Shown: positions 27,011-36,015, numbered from the stretch's first letter. The stretch is 64,000 bases of DNA from an uncultured Rikenellaceae bacterium (GCA_944415565.1 CALYBQ010000003.1:119802-183801); one strand, 5' to 3'. The notes: generated by a model not told the origin, from the sequence alone. Numbers and translations are program-made.

Positions 27011-27039
27011 GCAAAGCCGCGCGCTTGCACGAGCTTTGC
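27011..27039 (+). other. mRNA hairpin upstream of the major pilin gene
   Basis: Arms GCAAAGC (27011-27017) and GCTTTGC (27033-27039) around a GC-rich loop, in the 145-base gap before the pilin gene. No T-run follows, so it looks like a processing or stability element rather than a terminator. Confidence 0.45.
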
Positions 27040-27098
27040 CATGGTGAGAAAAGGTGTGCAAGAATGAACATATTGTCAAACATTTTTAATTTATCAAC

Positions 27099-28811
27099 AT
27101 GAAAAGAAACCTTTTATTTGCATCTATGCTAGCATTCCTGTTTATGGCAGGATGCTCGCAGGAGGAGATTACTCCGAAGGGGGAGGGCGGCGGTAACGGT
27201 AAAACCAAGACCAGCTACATGGCCGTAAACCTGATGTCCTCTGATGTTGCCAAGAATCGTGCTGCTGACGGTTACGAAGATGGCTCTGATGACGAGAACA
27301 AAGTTACCAAAGTCCGCTTCTATTTTTTCAACGGGCTTGGCGGTGCCGTCAACGTTAAACTTCAAGGGAACAATTATGTAAACTATTATGACTGGACTCC
27401 CGGTAGTGGTGACCAAAATCCTGACGCGGACAGCGATGATATCGGGAGTGTGCTTACTGCCATGATTGTCATCAATACCGCAGATGGAGACGGGATTCCC
27501 CAAAAGATAGCGGCCGTGCTGAATCCCACTGATGATTTAACAGCAAAGGGTTCACAGAACCTTACCTCTCTTCAGAAAATTGTCGGGAATTATTCCGATC
27601 CCGATCTGACCAAAGCCGGCAAGTTCGTGATGTTCAATTCCATATATGGAAAAGATGGCGCAGAAGTCTGTGCGGTTCCCATAGAGGCCAAACACCTGTG
27701 TAAGTCTGAGGCTGAGGCCAAAGCAAGTCCTGTCAAAATCTATGTAGAGCGTAGCGTGGCCAAGGTGAGAGTCACTTTGGGAAATGCCGTTGCTTCTGCC
27801 AACGGTGAAGGTAGCAAACTTGCACTGAAAGATAAGGAAGGCAATGACATCAAAGTTGGCGGGCAGCAGGTCTACCTGAAGCTCGGCGGTTGGAGCCTGA
27901 CTGCCGAAACCTCCGAGGGCAGGCTGGTCAAGAAAATCAATCCCGGATGGTCAGGATGGAACTGGAACAGTGAATACCGCAGTTTCTGGGCCATCAATTC
28001 CATGACTGCCACGAACGAATATAAATCTTATAATGCTATCGGTGGTACATCCTTTGGCAGCGACCATGCATTGTACACCAATGAAAATGCCCAGCAGACA
28101 GACATTGATAATACAAATGGTAAGGCAACGGAAAAAACCAAGGTTATCCTCAAGGGTACCCTTTGTAAGGAAGACGGCACTCCTTTCACTATCGTGAGAC
28201 ACTTAGGTGCTTACTTTGCCGATACGGAATCCGGTACGGAGGAGACTGCCAACCTTCCCAAATTGAAGGAGAGCATCCTTAATCAAATGGCAGCCAATGG
28301 TGACAATTACTATTTTGAAGAAACAGTTGAAGGCGGCAAAAAGCAGCGTACACAGATTGTCCCCACCGATCTTCAGATTGTAATTGCTACCATGAAAAAT
28401 GAGGAGGATAGTCAGAACAATTGCTATGTATATGCCCAACTGACAGATGCTGCTGCAGATAAGACATGGTACACCTCTTTAGCTGAAGATGCACAACCTT
28501 TGGAGAATGCCGCTACTGTGATTAACGGGAAACTTGCGGACAAGGACAAGATTGACCGTGCTCTGGTCTGGAAGTCCGGCATGACCTACTATTTCTACGA
28601 GATCAAGCATCTGGCAGATAATATAGGTGTAGTCCGCAACCACATATATGCTACTAACGTGACAAAGATAGCCGGTCTAGGGACCCCTGTTTACAATCCT
28701 GACAAGATAGTCTATCCGGAAGTTTCCGTCCCCAACGACCACTACATCGCGGCAGAGATCAATATTCTTTCTTGGCGCGTTGTCAGCAACGACTATGAGC
28801 TGAAATGGTAA
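27099..28811 (+). CDS. Mfa1-family major fimbrial subunit
   Basis: Structural pilin precursor, 570 residues. Lipoprotein signal MKRNLLFASMLAFLFMAGCS (lipid Cys at 19), consistent with outer-membrane lipoprotein export before polymerisation. An Arg at 54 (SDVAKNRAADGYED) sits where trypsin-like proteases mature P. gingivalis FimA/Mfa1-type pilins. The N-terminal domain KVTKVRFYFFNGLGG and the C-terminal EINILSWRVVSNDYEL are family hallmarks; the latter is the region of the Bacteroidales strand-exchange pilin. The gene is flanked by hairpins (27011-27039, 28853-28882) that may raise its mRNA level over its neighbours. Confidence 0.92.
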   Translation: MKRNLLFASMLAFLFMAGCSQEEITPKGEGGGNGKTKTSYMAVNLMSSDVAKNRAADGYEDGSDDENKVTKVRFYFFNGLGGAVNVKLQGNNYVNYYDWTPGSGDQNPDADSDDIGSVLTAMIVINTADGDGIPQKIAAVLNPTDDLTAKGSQNLTSLQKIVGNYSDPDLTKAGKFVMFNSIYGKDGAEVCAVPIEAKHLCKSEAEAKASPVKIYVERSVAKVRVTLGNAVASANGEGSKLALKDKEGNDIKVGGQQVYLKLGGWSLTAETSEGRLVKKINPGWSGWNWNSEYRSFWAINSMTATNEYKSYNAIGGTSFGSDHALYTNENAQQTDIDNTNGKATEKTKVILKGTLCKEDGTPFTIVRHLGAYFADTESGTEETANLPKLKESILNQMAANGDNYYFEETVEGGKKQRTQIVPTDLQIVIATMKNEEDSQNNCYVYAQLTDAAADKTWYTSLAEDAQPLENAATVINGKLADKDKIDRALVWKSGMTYYFYEIKHLADNIGVVRNHIYATNVTKIAGLGTPVYNPDKIVYPEVSVPNDHYIAAEINILSWRVVSNDYELKW

Positions 28812-28852
28812 TATGAACCTGAACGCCGGAAGGTGTTACTGATACATAACAG

Positions 28853-28882
28853 TGTATGGGAGGCGGCTCCCCGTCTCCCATA
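28853..28882 (+). other. Strong mRNA hairpin directly after the major pilin gene
   Basis: GTATGGGAGGCGG (28853-28865) pairs with CCGTCTCCCATAC (28870-28882), 13 positions with one mismatch. No T-run follows. A second hairpin ACCTGT/ACAGGT lies at 28953-28971 in the same 236-base gap. Confidence 0.6.
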
Positions 28883-29047
28883 CCTATAAAATCGAACAGA
28901 ACAACAAATACAGTACCCGCCACCGGTACATAAGGGAGGTGTGGCCTTGGAGACCTGTACGCAAGACAGGTATCCCACCCGACGAGAAAATACGGACGCG
29001 GAATTTCCGCGCACAATATATATAAATATCAAGAAAGAGTAAACGAT

Positions 29048-30112
29048 ATGTATATACGGGCAATGATAAGGAATTTGGCAGCGAAAGTCTGCGTGGCGTT
29101 GGTCTGCCTGTTGGCTTTTGTGTCATGTGACAGCATGGTCTATGACTACGAGGACGACTGTTCCGTGACATACAGTCTCAAGTTCCACTACGACATGAAC
29201 CTGAAATGGGCGGACGCTTTCGCCAACGAGGTCTCGTCGGTCCACCTGTATGCCTTTGACAAATCGGGCGTACTGGTATGGCAACGGGAAGACCGGATAG
29301 ATCCGGCTACGGCGGAGAGCTATTCGATGCCACTCGACCTTCCTGCCGGCGACTACAAGTTGCTTGCTTGGTGCGGACTTCAAAACGACGGCGAGCGCGA
29401 AGAGTCCTTCTCAGTAACCGAAGCCCGCATAGGCAAGACACGCATGGAGGAACTGCAGTGTTCGCTCAACCGCCTGCGTGACGAGACAGGAGCCTACAGC
29501 GAAACCCATTTGTACCGTCTCTTCCACGGTACACTGGATGTGTCACTGCCCGTGAACGATGACGGCGGCAACTACGAGTACGCCATGCCCCTGACCAAGA
29601 ACACCAACCACATCCGCGTCATCCTGCAGCACCTCTCGGAAGAGGATGTAAATAAGGCAGACTTCACCTTCCGTATCGACGATGAGAACGGCCTTATGGC
29701 ACATGACAACGAGCTGATGAACGACGAGAACATCAACTATCGTCCATGGGATATACAGGAAACGGAGGCCGGCATCGGCAAGGACGATGCCCGTACCGTC
29801 AGCGGTGTGAAGGGGCTCGTTGCCGACTTCACAGTAGGCCGACTGATAGAGACGCATCACGAAAAAATGATGCTCACCATTACCACCGGGGAAGGCAGGA
29901 CGGTTGCCCGCATCCCGGTGATGGACTACGCCCTGATGGGAAAAGAGTATTACGAGAAGGAATACAATTGGCCTATGGACGAGCAGGAGTTTCTCGACCG
30001 CCTAGACGAGTGCGTGATGACTCTCTTTCTCGACGAGGACCACAGATGGGTAAGCAGCGTCATCCAGATTCTGTCATGGCGTATAGTGCTGAGCAACATT
30101 GAAGTTGATTAA
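29048..30112 (+). CDS. FimB/Mfa2-family fimbrial anchor lipoprotein
   Basis: A 354-residue outer-membrane lipoprotein (signal ending LLAFVSCDSM, lipid Cys at 27; the start could also be the Met at codon 6). Mfa2/FimB proteins cap the base of the fimbria and limit its length. Features of the family: DDCSVTYSLKFHYDMNLKWADAF, VSSVHLYAFDKSGVLV, LPAGDYKLLAWCGL, and the closing SSVIQILSWRIVLSNIEV. It lacks the Arg-based cleavage motif of the polymerising subunits at residue 50-55, as expected for an anchor. It follows the pilin gene after a structured 236-base gap. Confidence 0.9.
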   Translation: MYIRAMIRNLAAKVCVALVCLLAFVSCDSMVYDYEDDCSVTYSLKFHYDMNLKWADAFANEVSSVHLYAFDKSGVLVWQREDRIDPATAESYSMPLDLPAGDYKLLAWCGLQNDGEREESFSVTEARIGKTRMEELQCSLNRLRDETGAYSETHLYRLFHGTLDVSLPVNDDGGNYEYAMPLTKNTNHIRVILQHLSEEDVNKADFTFRIDDENGLMAHDNELMNDENINYRPWDIQETEAGIGKDDARTVSGVKGLVADFTVGRLIETHHEKMMLTITTGEGRTVARIPVMDYALMGKEYYEKEYNWPMDEQEFLDRLDECVMTLFLDEDHRWVSSVIQILSWRIVLSNIEVD

Positions 30113-30129
30113 GAATAAGGATCTGACTG

Positions 30130-31296
30130 ATGAAACCAAGCATTATACATAGCATTGCAGTCTGTCTGGCGGCATTCACACTGCCGTTTATGGTGGCATG
30201 CAACAGTCAGAAAGAATCCTTGCCGGACAACGTTACGGAAGCCGCACTCTACCTGAATGTCGCCACCATAGGACAGACAAGGGCGGGGACAACAGAACTG
30301 CCCGACAACGAGAAGATGCACAGTTTACGCGTGGTGGTACTACACGCAGACGGGAAGGTAGAGCACAACAAATCCTTTCCTCTGTACGGAGCGCAGGAAC
30401 AGAAATACATATTGCTGAAGGTAAAACCCGACGAAAAGAAAAAGATATTCCTTTTCGCCAACGAGGAGAGTGTGTTGGAGGTGGAAGGCGTGACGGGTGG
30501 AAACCAAACGCTGACAGCATTCTTCAACAACTATACAGAGAATATGCCCGGTTTTGAAGCCGCTGTGAACAACCTCTACTTCGCTCCAGACTACTCGGAC
30601 GGAAAACCCATCCCGATGTCCTCCATGTACGGGATAGATTTCCCGGCAAAAGGAAATTTCGAAGGGACGTTCTACGTGGTGCGTGTCGCCACCAAGTTCA
30701 CGATGAACTTTATGAACTGGCGTGGCGAGGAAATAACCGTGAAAAGTTTCAGCATAGCGAGTCATGCAGACAAGAACTTCCTGATGGCGCATGTCAATGA
30801 CAGCGAACAGAACCGGCAACTTCTCAACGGGAAAACATGGATAGAGTGGCTGAAGGAGGTTTCCGAGGCCTCGTTCGAGAATGATGATTACGCCGCTACA
30901 GAAGCCGCCGGCTGGCTGAAAGACTATGAATTACCGACACAAGCGGACAAGAAAAATATCTATAACTACGACGAACCTGTTATCGTAGGAAAACCGGACA
31001 TTGATTTAACACACCCTGCAACCTCAAAACCGGGCGTGGCATCTGAACTCCCCATCTTCTACCTGCCCGAGAGCATGAACCCCAAGGCTGGTGCGACAGA
31101 CGGCGAGCAGGAGTACACCCTAACCATTCATATAGAAGGACTGGAAGAACCGTTCGTCCGCCCACTGCCCAACTTGAAGACTCTTTTCCGCAACACGCAT
31201 GTCGTGGTGAACATAACGTTGAAATATAGTGACGAAATCATAGTGGACGTGATTCCCTACAGCGAGGTGAAACTTGAACCAGAATTCGGATTGTAA
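30130..31296 (+). CDS. Minor fimbrial subunit lipoprotein
   Basis: A 388-residue lipoprotein precursor (signal ending LPFMVACNSQ, lipid Cys at 24) in the fimbrial operon, 17 bases after the anchor gene. After ALYLNVATIGQTRAGTTEL (cleavage-type Arg51) follows the pilin-like KMHSLRVVVLHADGKVEHNK strand set. The end NTHVVVNITLKYSDEIIVDVIPYSEVKLEPEF corresponds to the usual H..VNitl..... C-terminal pattern of Bacteroidales fimbrillins. Probably an accessory subunit placed between shaft and tip, like Mfa3/Mfa4 of P. gingivalis. Assignment to one of these is not possible by eye. Confidence 0.83.
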   Translation: MKPSIIHSIAVCLAAFTLPFMVACNSQKESLPDNVTEAALYLNVATIGQTRAGTTELPDNEKMHSLRVVVLHADGKVEHNKSFPLYGAQEQKYILLKVKPDEKKKIFLFANEESVLEVEGVTGGNQTLTAFFNNYTENMPGFEAAVNNLYFAPDYSDGKPIPMSSMYGIDFPAKGNFEGTFYVVRVATKFTMNFMNWRGEEITVKSFSIASHADKNFLMAHVNDSEQNRQLLNGKTWIEWLKEVSEASFENDDYAATEAAGWLKDYELPTQADKKNIYNYDEPVIVGKPDIDLTHPATSKPGVASELPIFYLPESMNPKAGATDGEQEYTLTIHIEGLEEPFVRPLPNLKTLFRNTHVVVNITLKYSDEIIVDVIPYSEVKLEPEFGL

Positions 31297-31316
31297 AACA
31301 ATGAACAGAAGCACGC

Positions 31317-34300
31317 ATGAAACATTTTGTACGACATATCTCTCTTTTCCTGACGCTCGTTGCGTTTGCCGGCTGTCAGGATGAATTGTTTGAGCCGGAA
31401 ATAATAGGCGAAGGCAAGGCAAGCATATCCGCTACACTGGACTTCAAACCCATGTCCTCGACACTTACTCGGTCTGCCGGAGATGCCCTGAAGGGGATTG
31501 GCAGTCTGCATGTGTTGTTGTATGACGAGCAAGGGAATCTGATGAAAACATGGGAGCAGGAGAACTTGACGGACTATCAGGTGTCCGATGAATTCCGCAC
31601 CGATGCGGATGCGGAAAACGGACCGAGTGCGGAGGTACAGACCAAACGCGCCTCTTTCACCCTGCCGGATAAAATCGACTTCGGGCGGTATTATATGTAT
31701 GCTGTGGCGAACATTCCCGATTTGCTGACAAAATATAGTGAAAACATACAGACCGTGGACGAACTCAAAAATATTCCGCTCACATGGGATTCTGATGACA
31801 TAAGCAATAACGGCCAGATGATAGGCTATTTAACGAATACTGTCTCCAAATCCGGATCCGACGAAATACTTACAGTGAATACAAAAGGTGTGAAACTGCA
31901 CTCTTGGCTACGCCGCGCGGCATCGAAAGTGACCATCGTCTACGATGGCAGCGCGCTGAAGGAAGGGGTGTTCGTCTATCTCCAGTCGGTACAGATTAAG
32001 GATATACCGGTGCAATGTTATCTATGGAAGGATAACAACGTGGGTGGAGAAGGATATACGCTGCAAGTAATACCGGATGAAAAATCCTTTGAAACAGACA
32101 ATACAGGTACGGGTACTTCGATGCTTGATGGAGAGATTATCACCTACCATGCGGGGAATGAACCGGACGATTCTGAATACGGAGAAGACCATACAGACCA
32201 TCGTGTCACGGCAGGTAGTCCCCATTTCGGTTCTCACGATGAAACAGCTCCCGCACTGTACTTTTACGAGAATATGCAGGGAGCGGGTAGTAGTATGCCC
32301 GACAAAAGACAGGATTCAAACGGTAATGGAATATTGGATTTTCCCGGATTGCCGAACAAGCCGGATAAATACCCTGATTACCGCCTAAAAGATAACGTAC
32401 TTTACGGGACATACATTGAGGTACATGCACACTACATCTCTAACAATTCCGAGCGATTGGGCAACGGGCACATCATCTATCGTTTCATGCTGGGACAGGA
32501 CGTGATAAAGGACTATAATGCCAAGCGTAACTGCCACTACAAGTTGACATTGAAATTCAAGAATTTCGCCAACGAAGCAGATTGGCATATAGAGTACGAG
32601 GAACCGGAACCGAGCGTACTAACTCCCGAACCTTATTACATTTCTTATCTGTATAATCATTCCATGATGTATCCCATTAAGGTGAATACCGGCGGTCGAA
32701 AGATAGAATACATAAAAGCGGAAATCATGGAAAACAATTGGGCACCCCATAACGCCAGTGGCGATATTTATTATACGGGTGCTCCGAATGGCGTTGCAGC
32801 ACCATGGAACGGTTTCCTGTCATTACATAAAACCAAGGAAACGATTCTATATGCAGATCAAATCGGAACAAATGAGCAATACTACAATACTGTCCCTAAA
32901 CGTGGTGAACGTGAATATAGAGAGTTCACTCTAGACGAAGGCAATATATCTCAGGAATTTACGACTGACGGTTCTGCACAGGACGATAAATACCGTGTCG
33001 AAAAGCATCCCACGGAAGCAAATACATATAATGTTTATATTCCTATGTACACGCGCGCCAAGCAGATGATATCAACGACCGGATATACCGGAAACAATCC
33101 CTACGTGGCGTATCAACGAAAGGCAAGAGTCAAGATTACGACCAAGTTGGAAGGATTGGATAGAGTCTTCGAGAATGAAGTGCCGATATACCAGGTACGT
33201 CGTGTTGTGAATCCGAAGGGCATATATCGATCTTCCGGAACTAATAAGTCGTTTCATGTCGTGCTGAAGCAATTGCCGGGAGAGGATGAACAAATATTCA
33301 AAACATTCCAATCCGAAGGCCCATGGAAAGCCTATGTCGTCAAGAAATACAACGGAGAAGGAATCACCCTGTCGGTAACATCGGATAAGGCAGAGTTAAA
33401 GAATGATCCGGAATATGGGAAAGCCATATATGGTAAAACCGGCAGCGAGATTGACTTCAATGTGGATTTCTCCGGGAGCTCGTCAGAAAACCGTTATGCT
33501 ATTATCCGTGTGGAATATCACAATTATACCTGCCAGCATCTGATTTTCGTACGACAAGGTGACAAACCTGACGATTTGGTCTCAGGTGGCGTGAAGTGGT
33601 ATGCCAAGAATATGAAGACTTCGACTGAACTGGCTTCCACTCCGTTGGATGAAGGATCGCTGTTTAAATTCGGAAATTGGAATCAGCCGATAGACGCATT
33701 GAGCAATAAAAATCCGTTCGAGCCGTGGATAAATGTCACGCCGGAAAATTTCAAGGTATATCCTGAAGATGGCTTTACCAATGCAGCAACTGGAAACAAA
33801 ATGGCGTGGACAACCATTACCAATCTTGACAAGACCAAGGAGTTCGGTGATCCTCAAATGGCGAATGCCAGGGTGGCTACAGCAGAAGATTTTTGGGAAT
33901 TGTGCGAGGCAGGCAACCATGTAGAGCAGGGATACGGTGTATTGTACGGAGATGATGCCACGGAAACGGCTGATGATATCATAGAGGTTTACGGCTATGA
34001 CTATGAACATAATACGCAGGGACGTGGAATGAGAGGCTGTTTCGCATATAACAGCGATACGGGCAAAAATCTGTTCTTCCCCATTGGTGCCTCCGGCTAC
34101 GGACACAGAAAACAAAGCTATACTGCCACATGGGGGGATCCTGAAACCCTCAATGGAGTATTGAGATATGCTGCCGGCCGAACAAAATTATATCCCGATC
34201 CTAAAGAACGTCCATTGTTTTACGACATATACAAACGACCGGGTGCCATCTATTGGTTAAATGCGGAGATTCCTCAAAATAAATTTGAGCAGACGGATGG

Positions 34301-34421
34301 TGCCAGCCATGGATGGGATATTAACTATTTCTCATTCGCTTTCTATTTTATCAGTACGGACAATCTGTTCAGAAGCGATGGATCTGATGCTTGCTTTGTG
34401 CGTTGTGTAGTAGATCCATAA
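31317..34421 (+). CDS. Large fimbrial tip / adhesin-like lipoprotein
   Basis: A 1034-residue precursor, the last and largest gene of the fimbrial operon. Lipoprotein signal MKHFVRHISLFLTLVAFAGC (lipid Cys at 20), cleavage-type Arg52 in STLTRSAGDALKG, then pilin-like strands IGSLHVLLYDEQGNLM. The middle part resembles large Bacteroidales fimbrial proteins annotated DUF4906. The C-terminal 280 residues (from GGVKWYAKNMKTS) with ARVATAEDFWELCEAGN, GMRGCFAYNSDTGKNLFFPIGASGYG and the ending DACFVRCVVDP look like a Fibrobacter-paralogous/lectin-like domain. Likely the tip adhesin; the ligand is unknown. Confidence 0.82.
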   Translation: MKHFVRHISLFLTLVAFAGCQDELFEPEIIGEGKASISATLDFKPMSSTLTRSAGDALKGIGSLHVLLYDEQGNLMKTWEQENLTDYQVSDEFRTDADAENGPSAEVQTKRASFTLPDKIDFGRYYMYAVANIPDLLTKYSENIQTVDELKNIPLTWDSDDISNNGQMIGYLTNTVSKSGSDEILTVNTKGVKLHSWLRRAASKVTIVYDGSALKEGVFVYLQSVQIKDIPVQCYLWKDNNVGGEGYTLQVIPDEKSFETDNTGTGTSMLDGEIITYHAGNEPDDSEYGEDHTDHRVTAGSPHFGSHDETAPALYFYENMQGAGSSMPDKRQDSNGNGILDFPGLPNKPDKYPDYRLKDNVLYGTYIEVHAHYISNNSERLGNGHIIYRFMLGQDVIKDYNAKRNCHYKLTLKFKNFANEADWHIEYEEPEPSVLTPEPYYISYLYNHSMMYPIKVNTGGRKIEYIKAEIMENNWAPHNASGDIYYTGAPNGVAAPWNGFLSLHKTKETILYADQIGTNEQYYNTVPKRGEREYREFTLDEGNISQEFTTDGSAQDDKYRVEKHPTEANTYNVYIPMYTRAKQMISTTGYTGNNPYVAYQRKARVKITTKLEGLDRVFENEVPIYQVRRVVNPKGIYRSSGTNKSFHVVLKQLPGEDEQIFKTFQSEGPWKAYVVKKYNGEGITLSVTSDKAELKNDPEYGKAIYGKTGSEIDFNVDFSGSSSENRYAIIRVEYHNYTCQHLIFVRQGDKPDDLVSGGVKWYAKNMKTSTELASTPLDEGSLFKFGNWNQPIDALSNKNPFEPWINVTPENFKVYPEDGFTNAATGNKMAWTTITNLDKTKEFGDPQMANARVATAEDFWELCEAGNHVEQGYGVLYGDDATETADDIIEVYGYDYEHNTQGRGMRGCFAYNSDTGKNLFFPIGASGYGHRKQSYTATWGDPETLNGVLRYAAGRTKLYPDPKERPLFYDIYKRPGAIYWLNAEIPQNKFEQTDGASHGWDINYFSFAFYFISTDNLFRSDGSDACFVRCVVDP

Positions 34422-34842
34422 TCATGGAGAAGAACCGAACTTATAATGGAATGAACAAGCCACGTTATCGCTCTATATCTTACTCTTAATATGGCATTGA
34501 ACAAGAAAAGTACTTCTTGCCATAATTATAAAACTTTTAGTAATAATACGTTATTAGTTGGAGTTATTTGCCGCAGGAAAACAGATACGAAATACTGAAA
34601 AAACAACACTATAAGACAACCAATCAGAGAAACCGCAGGTAACGATTTAGTAATGCAAATCCATCCTAAATCTGCTTTTTCATGCAGTTTTTCTCATAAC
34701 GGACAAACTGTAACAAAACACAAACAACTAATTAATAGCTATTTGCATCTTGTCGCACTTACCCCGGTTTTGTAGTGATGAATCAATATTTTTATCTGTC
34801 AATATAGTATCGTAATTCTAAATATGTTATGTAATATCAAAT
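34422..34842. other. AT-rich non-coding region after the fimbrial operon
   Basis: About 420 bases without a gene on either strand. TGCCGCAGGAAAACAGA at 34569-34585 resembles TGCCGCAAGAAAACAAA at 22408-22424 near the other island border (15 of 17 bases). No terminator is obvious. Confidence 0.45.
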
Positions 34843-34926
34843 TTAACTAATACTTGACTTACTCCTATCCTCACATCCTACATAAGTCAATGCCGTTAGG
34901 AATAAAAGTATTAGCGTATGTAGCAT
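34843..34926 (-). pseudogene. Lipoprotein signal-peptide fragment (cut gene)
   Basis: On the minus strand an ATG opens MLHTLILLFLTALTYVGCED, a complete lipoprotein signal with lipid Cys at 18, and then stops after 27 residues. The following 400 bases do not continue any protein. It lies downstream of the NVEALA-like remnant on the same strand, exactly where a BF3164-type propeller lipoprotein usually starts. Probably the severed 5' end of such a gene. Confidence 0.45.
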
Positions 34927-34945
34927 ATTAACAAAAGTTATTTAC

Positions 34946-34972
34946 AAGGACCATAGTAATACGATGGTCTTT
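34946..34972. terminator. Hairpin between NVEALA-like remnant and cut lipoprotein
   Basis: GACCAT (34949-34954 region) pairs with ATGGTC (34964-34969), flanked by A and T runs (CAAG..., CTTTAAATTT). A weak terminator or attenuator in either direction. Confidence 0.45.
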
Positions 34973-34993
34973 AAATTTAGAGATTATGAATAA

Positions 34994-35207
34994 TTATTCT
35001 GGCCATTTCTTATCGGATATTTCAATATCCTTGCTCGGACCGGCAGGATAAAGCGCAATGATCTCCCAGTCCGATCCCGACACACATTCGTCCCCCGTTC
35101 GGTTGTTCAGCCTTAGCAAGAGTCTCGACATCTTGCCGCTGAGCCATCATTATTGCATTGCCATAATATAGGTAACATAAATGGCTATGGCGCAAACGAG
35201 CAAACAT
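34994..35207 (-). pseudogene. NVEALA-like small exported peptide, frameshifted
   Basis: On the minus strand three frames together resemble an NVEALA-type peptide: a hydrophobic leader (CLLVCAIAIYVTYIMAM), then DVETLAKAEQPNGG, matching the NVEAL(A) signature, then ECVSGSDWEIIALYPAGPSK to a stop at 34994. Going from the second to the third piece needs one G less in a GGGGG run. A single open frame from 35207 to 35022 (61 residues) contains only the middle part correctly. A good promoter lies just upstream (35242-35273). Call is by pattern only. Confidence 0.4.
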
Positions 35208-35241
35208 TCAACAATTGTTAATTCGGTCTTTTCACTATATA

Positions 35242-35273
35242 CAAATATAAAGAGAATCATACTAACAACACAA
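35242..35273 (-). promoter_or_regulatory. Promoter of the NVEALA-like remnant
   Basis: Minus strand: TTG (35273-35271), 21-base spacer, TATATTTG (35249-35242), 35 bases upstream of the ATG at 35207. Confidence 0.55.
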
Positions 35274-35331
35274 GCAATCATTCCCAAACGTTGAACATAA
35301 CACTTAAAGCCATCCCTAACTTATATATAAG

Positions 35332-35362
35332 AAAAGCCGCACCCTAAGGATGCGGCTTTTTT
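35332..35362. terminator. Rho-independent terminator of the L35-L20 operon
   Basis: AAAAGCCGCA / TGCGGCTTTT stem with a 9-base loop and extra T's on the right; lies 18 bases past the L20 stop. Confidence 0.88.
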
Positions 35363-35379
35363 CAGGCACGAAGGGCCCG

Positions 35380-35724
35380 CTATTTAACCGTATTGACTAT
35401 TTTTTCGAAAGCCTTGGGGCTGTTCATCGCGAGGTCGGCGAGAACCTTGCGGTTCATCTTGATACCTGCTGCGTTGCACTTACCCATGAATTGCGAATAT
35501 GTCATTCCGTTAGCGCGAGCTGCAGCGTTGATACGCTGGATCCACAGGCTGCGGAATGTCCGTTTTTTGTTCTTACGATCCCTGTAGGCGTAAGTCAAAC
35601 CTTTTTCGACGGTATTTTTGGCAACCGTCCAAACGTTTCCCCTCGAACCAAAGTTACCTTTGGCAAGCTTTAAAACTTTTTTTCTTCTGGCTCTTGATGC
35701 TACTGCATTTACTGACCTTGGCAT
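35380..35724 (-). CDS. rplT: 50S ribosomal protein L20
   Basis: Primary 23S rRNA-binding protein needed for early 50S assembly. The 114 residues match the family from [20 protein letters not shown] (basic N-terminal extension that enters the ribosome) through [15 protein letters not shown] and [20 protein letters not shown] to the globular C-terminus. The gene follows L35 with a 99-base gap, in which an RNA control element could lie; L20 represses its own operon in several bacteria. The usual upstream gene infC is not in this cluster. Confidence 0.97.
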   Translation of the reverse strand: MPRSVNAVASRARRKKVLKLAKGNFGSRGNVWTVAKNTVEKGLTYAYRDRKNKKRTFRSLWIQRINAAARANGMTYSQFMGKCNAAGIKMNRKVLADLAMNSPKAFEKIVNTVK

Positions 35725-35823
35725 AATTTTAAGTTTTACGAATGTTCAGCGACAGGTTTCTCTCCCGTTCTTTGGGGCTGAGACACTCTTAGTTTAACTA
35801 ATTAAGCTCCCTATTTCCGAAAA

Positions 35824-36015
35824 TTATCGGAGGAGCATTTTGATTTTCTGTTCATCGGCCGGAGATACGATACCTGCATAAGTCAGGTTACGTTTCTGCT
35901 TGGTCGATTTTTTGGTGAGAATGTGCCTTTTGAAGGCGTGTTTTCTTTTGATCTTACCCGTGCCCGTAAACGTAAAACGTTTCTTGGCAGCCGAGTTGGT
36001 TTTTAATTTTGGCAT
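35824..36015 (-). CDS. rpmI: 50S ribosomal protein L35
   Basis: A 63-residue basic ribosomal protein: [40 protein letters not shown], and a short C-terminal helix [10 protein letters not shown]. Full family length. It is transcribed from its own good promoter (36048-36078) and followed by rplT. In most bacteria infC precedes it directly; here the upstream neighbour is an unrelated TM2 gene. Confidence 0.97.
   Translation of the reverse strand: MPKLKTNSAAKKRFTFTGTGKIKRKHAFKRHILTKKSTKQKRNLTYAGIVSPADEQKIKMLLR

Noticed and set aside
22574..34421. Conjugative transposon or prophage
   Set aside because: Besides the tyrosine recombinase there are no transfer, replication, capsid or excisionase genes; the cargo is a fimbrial operon.
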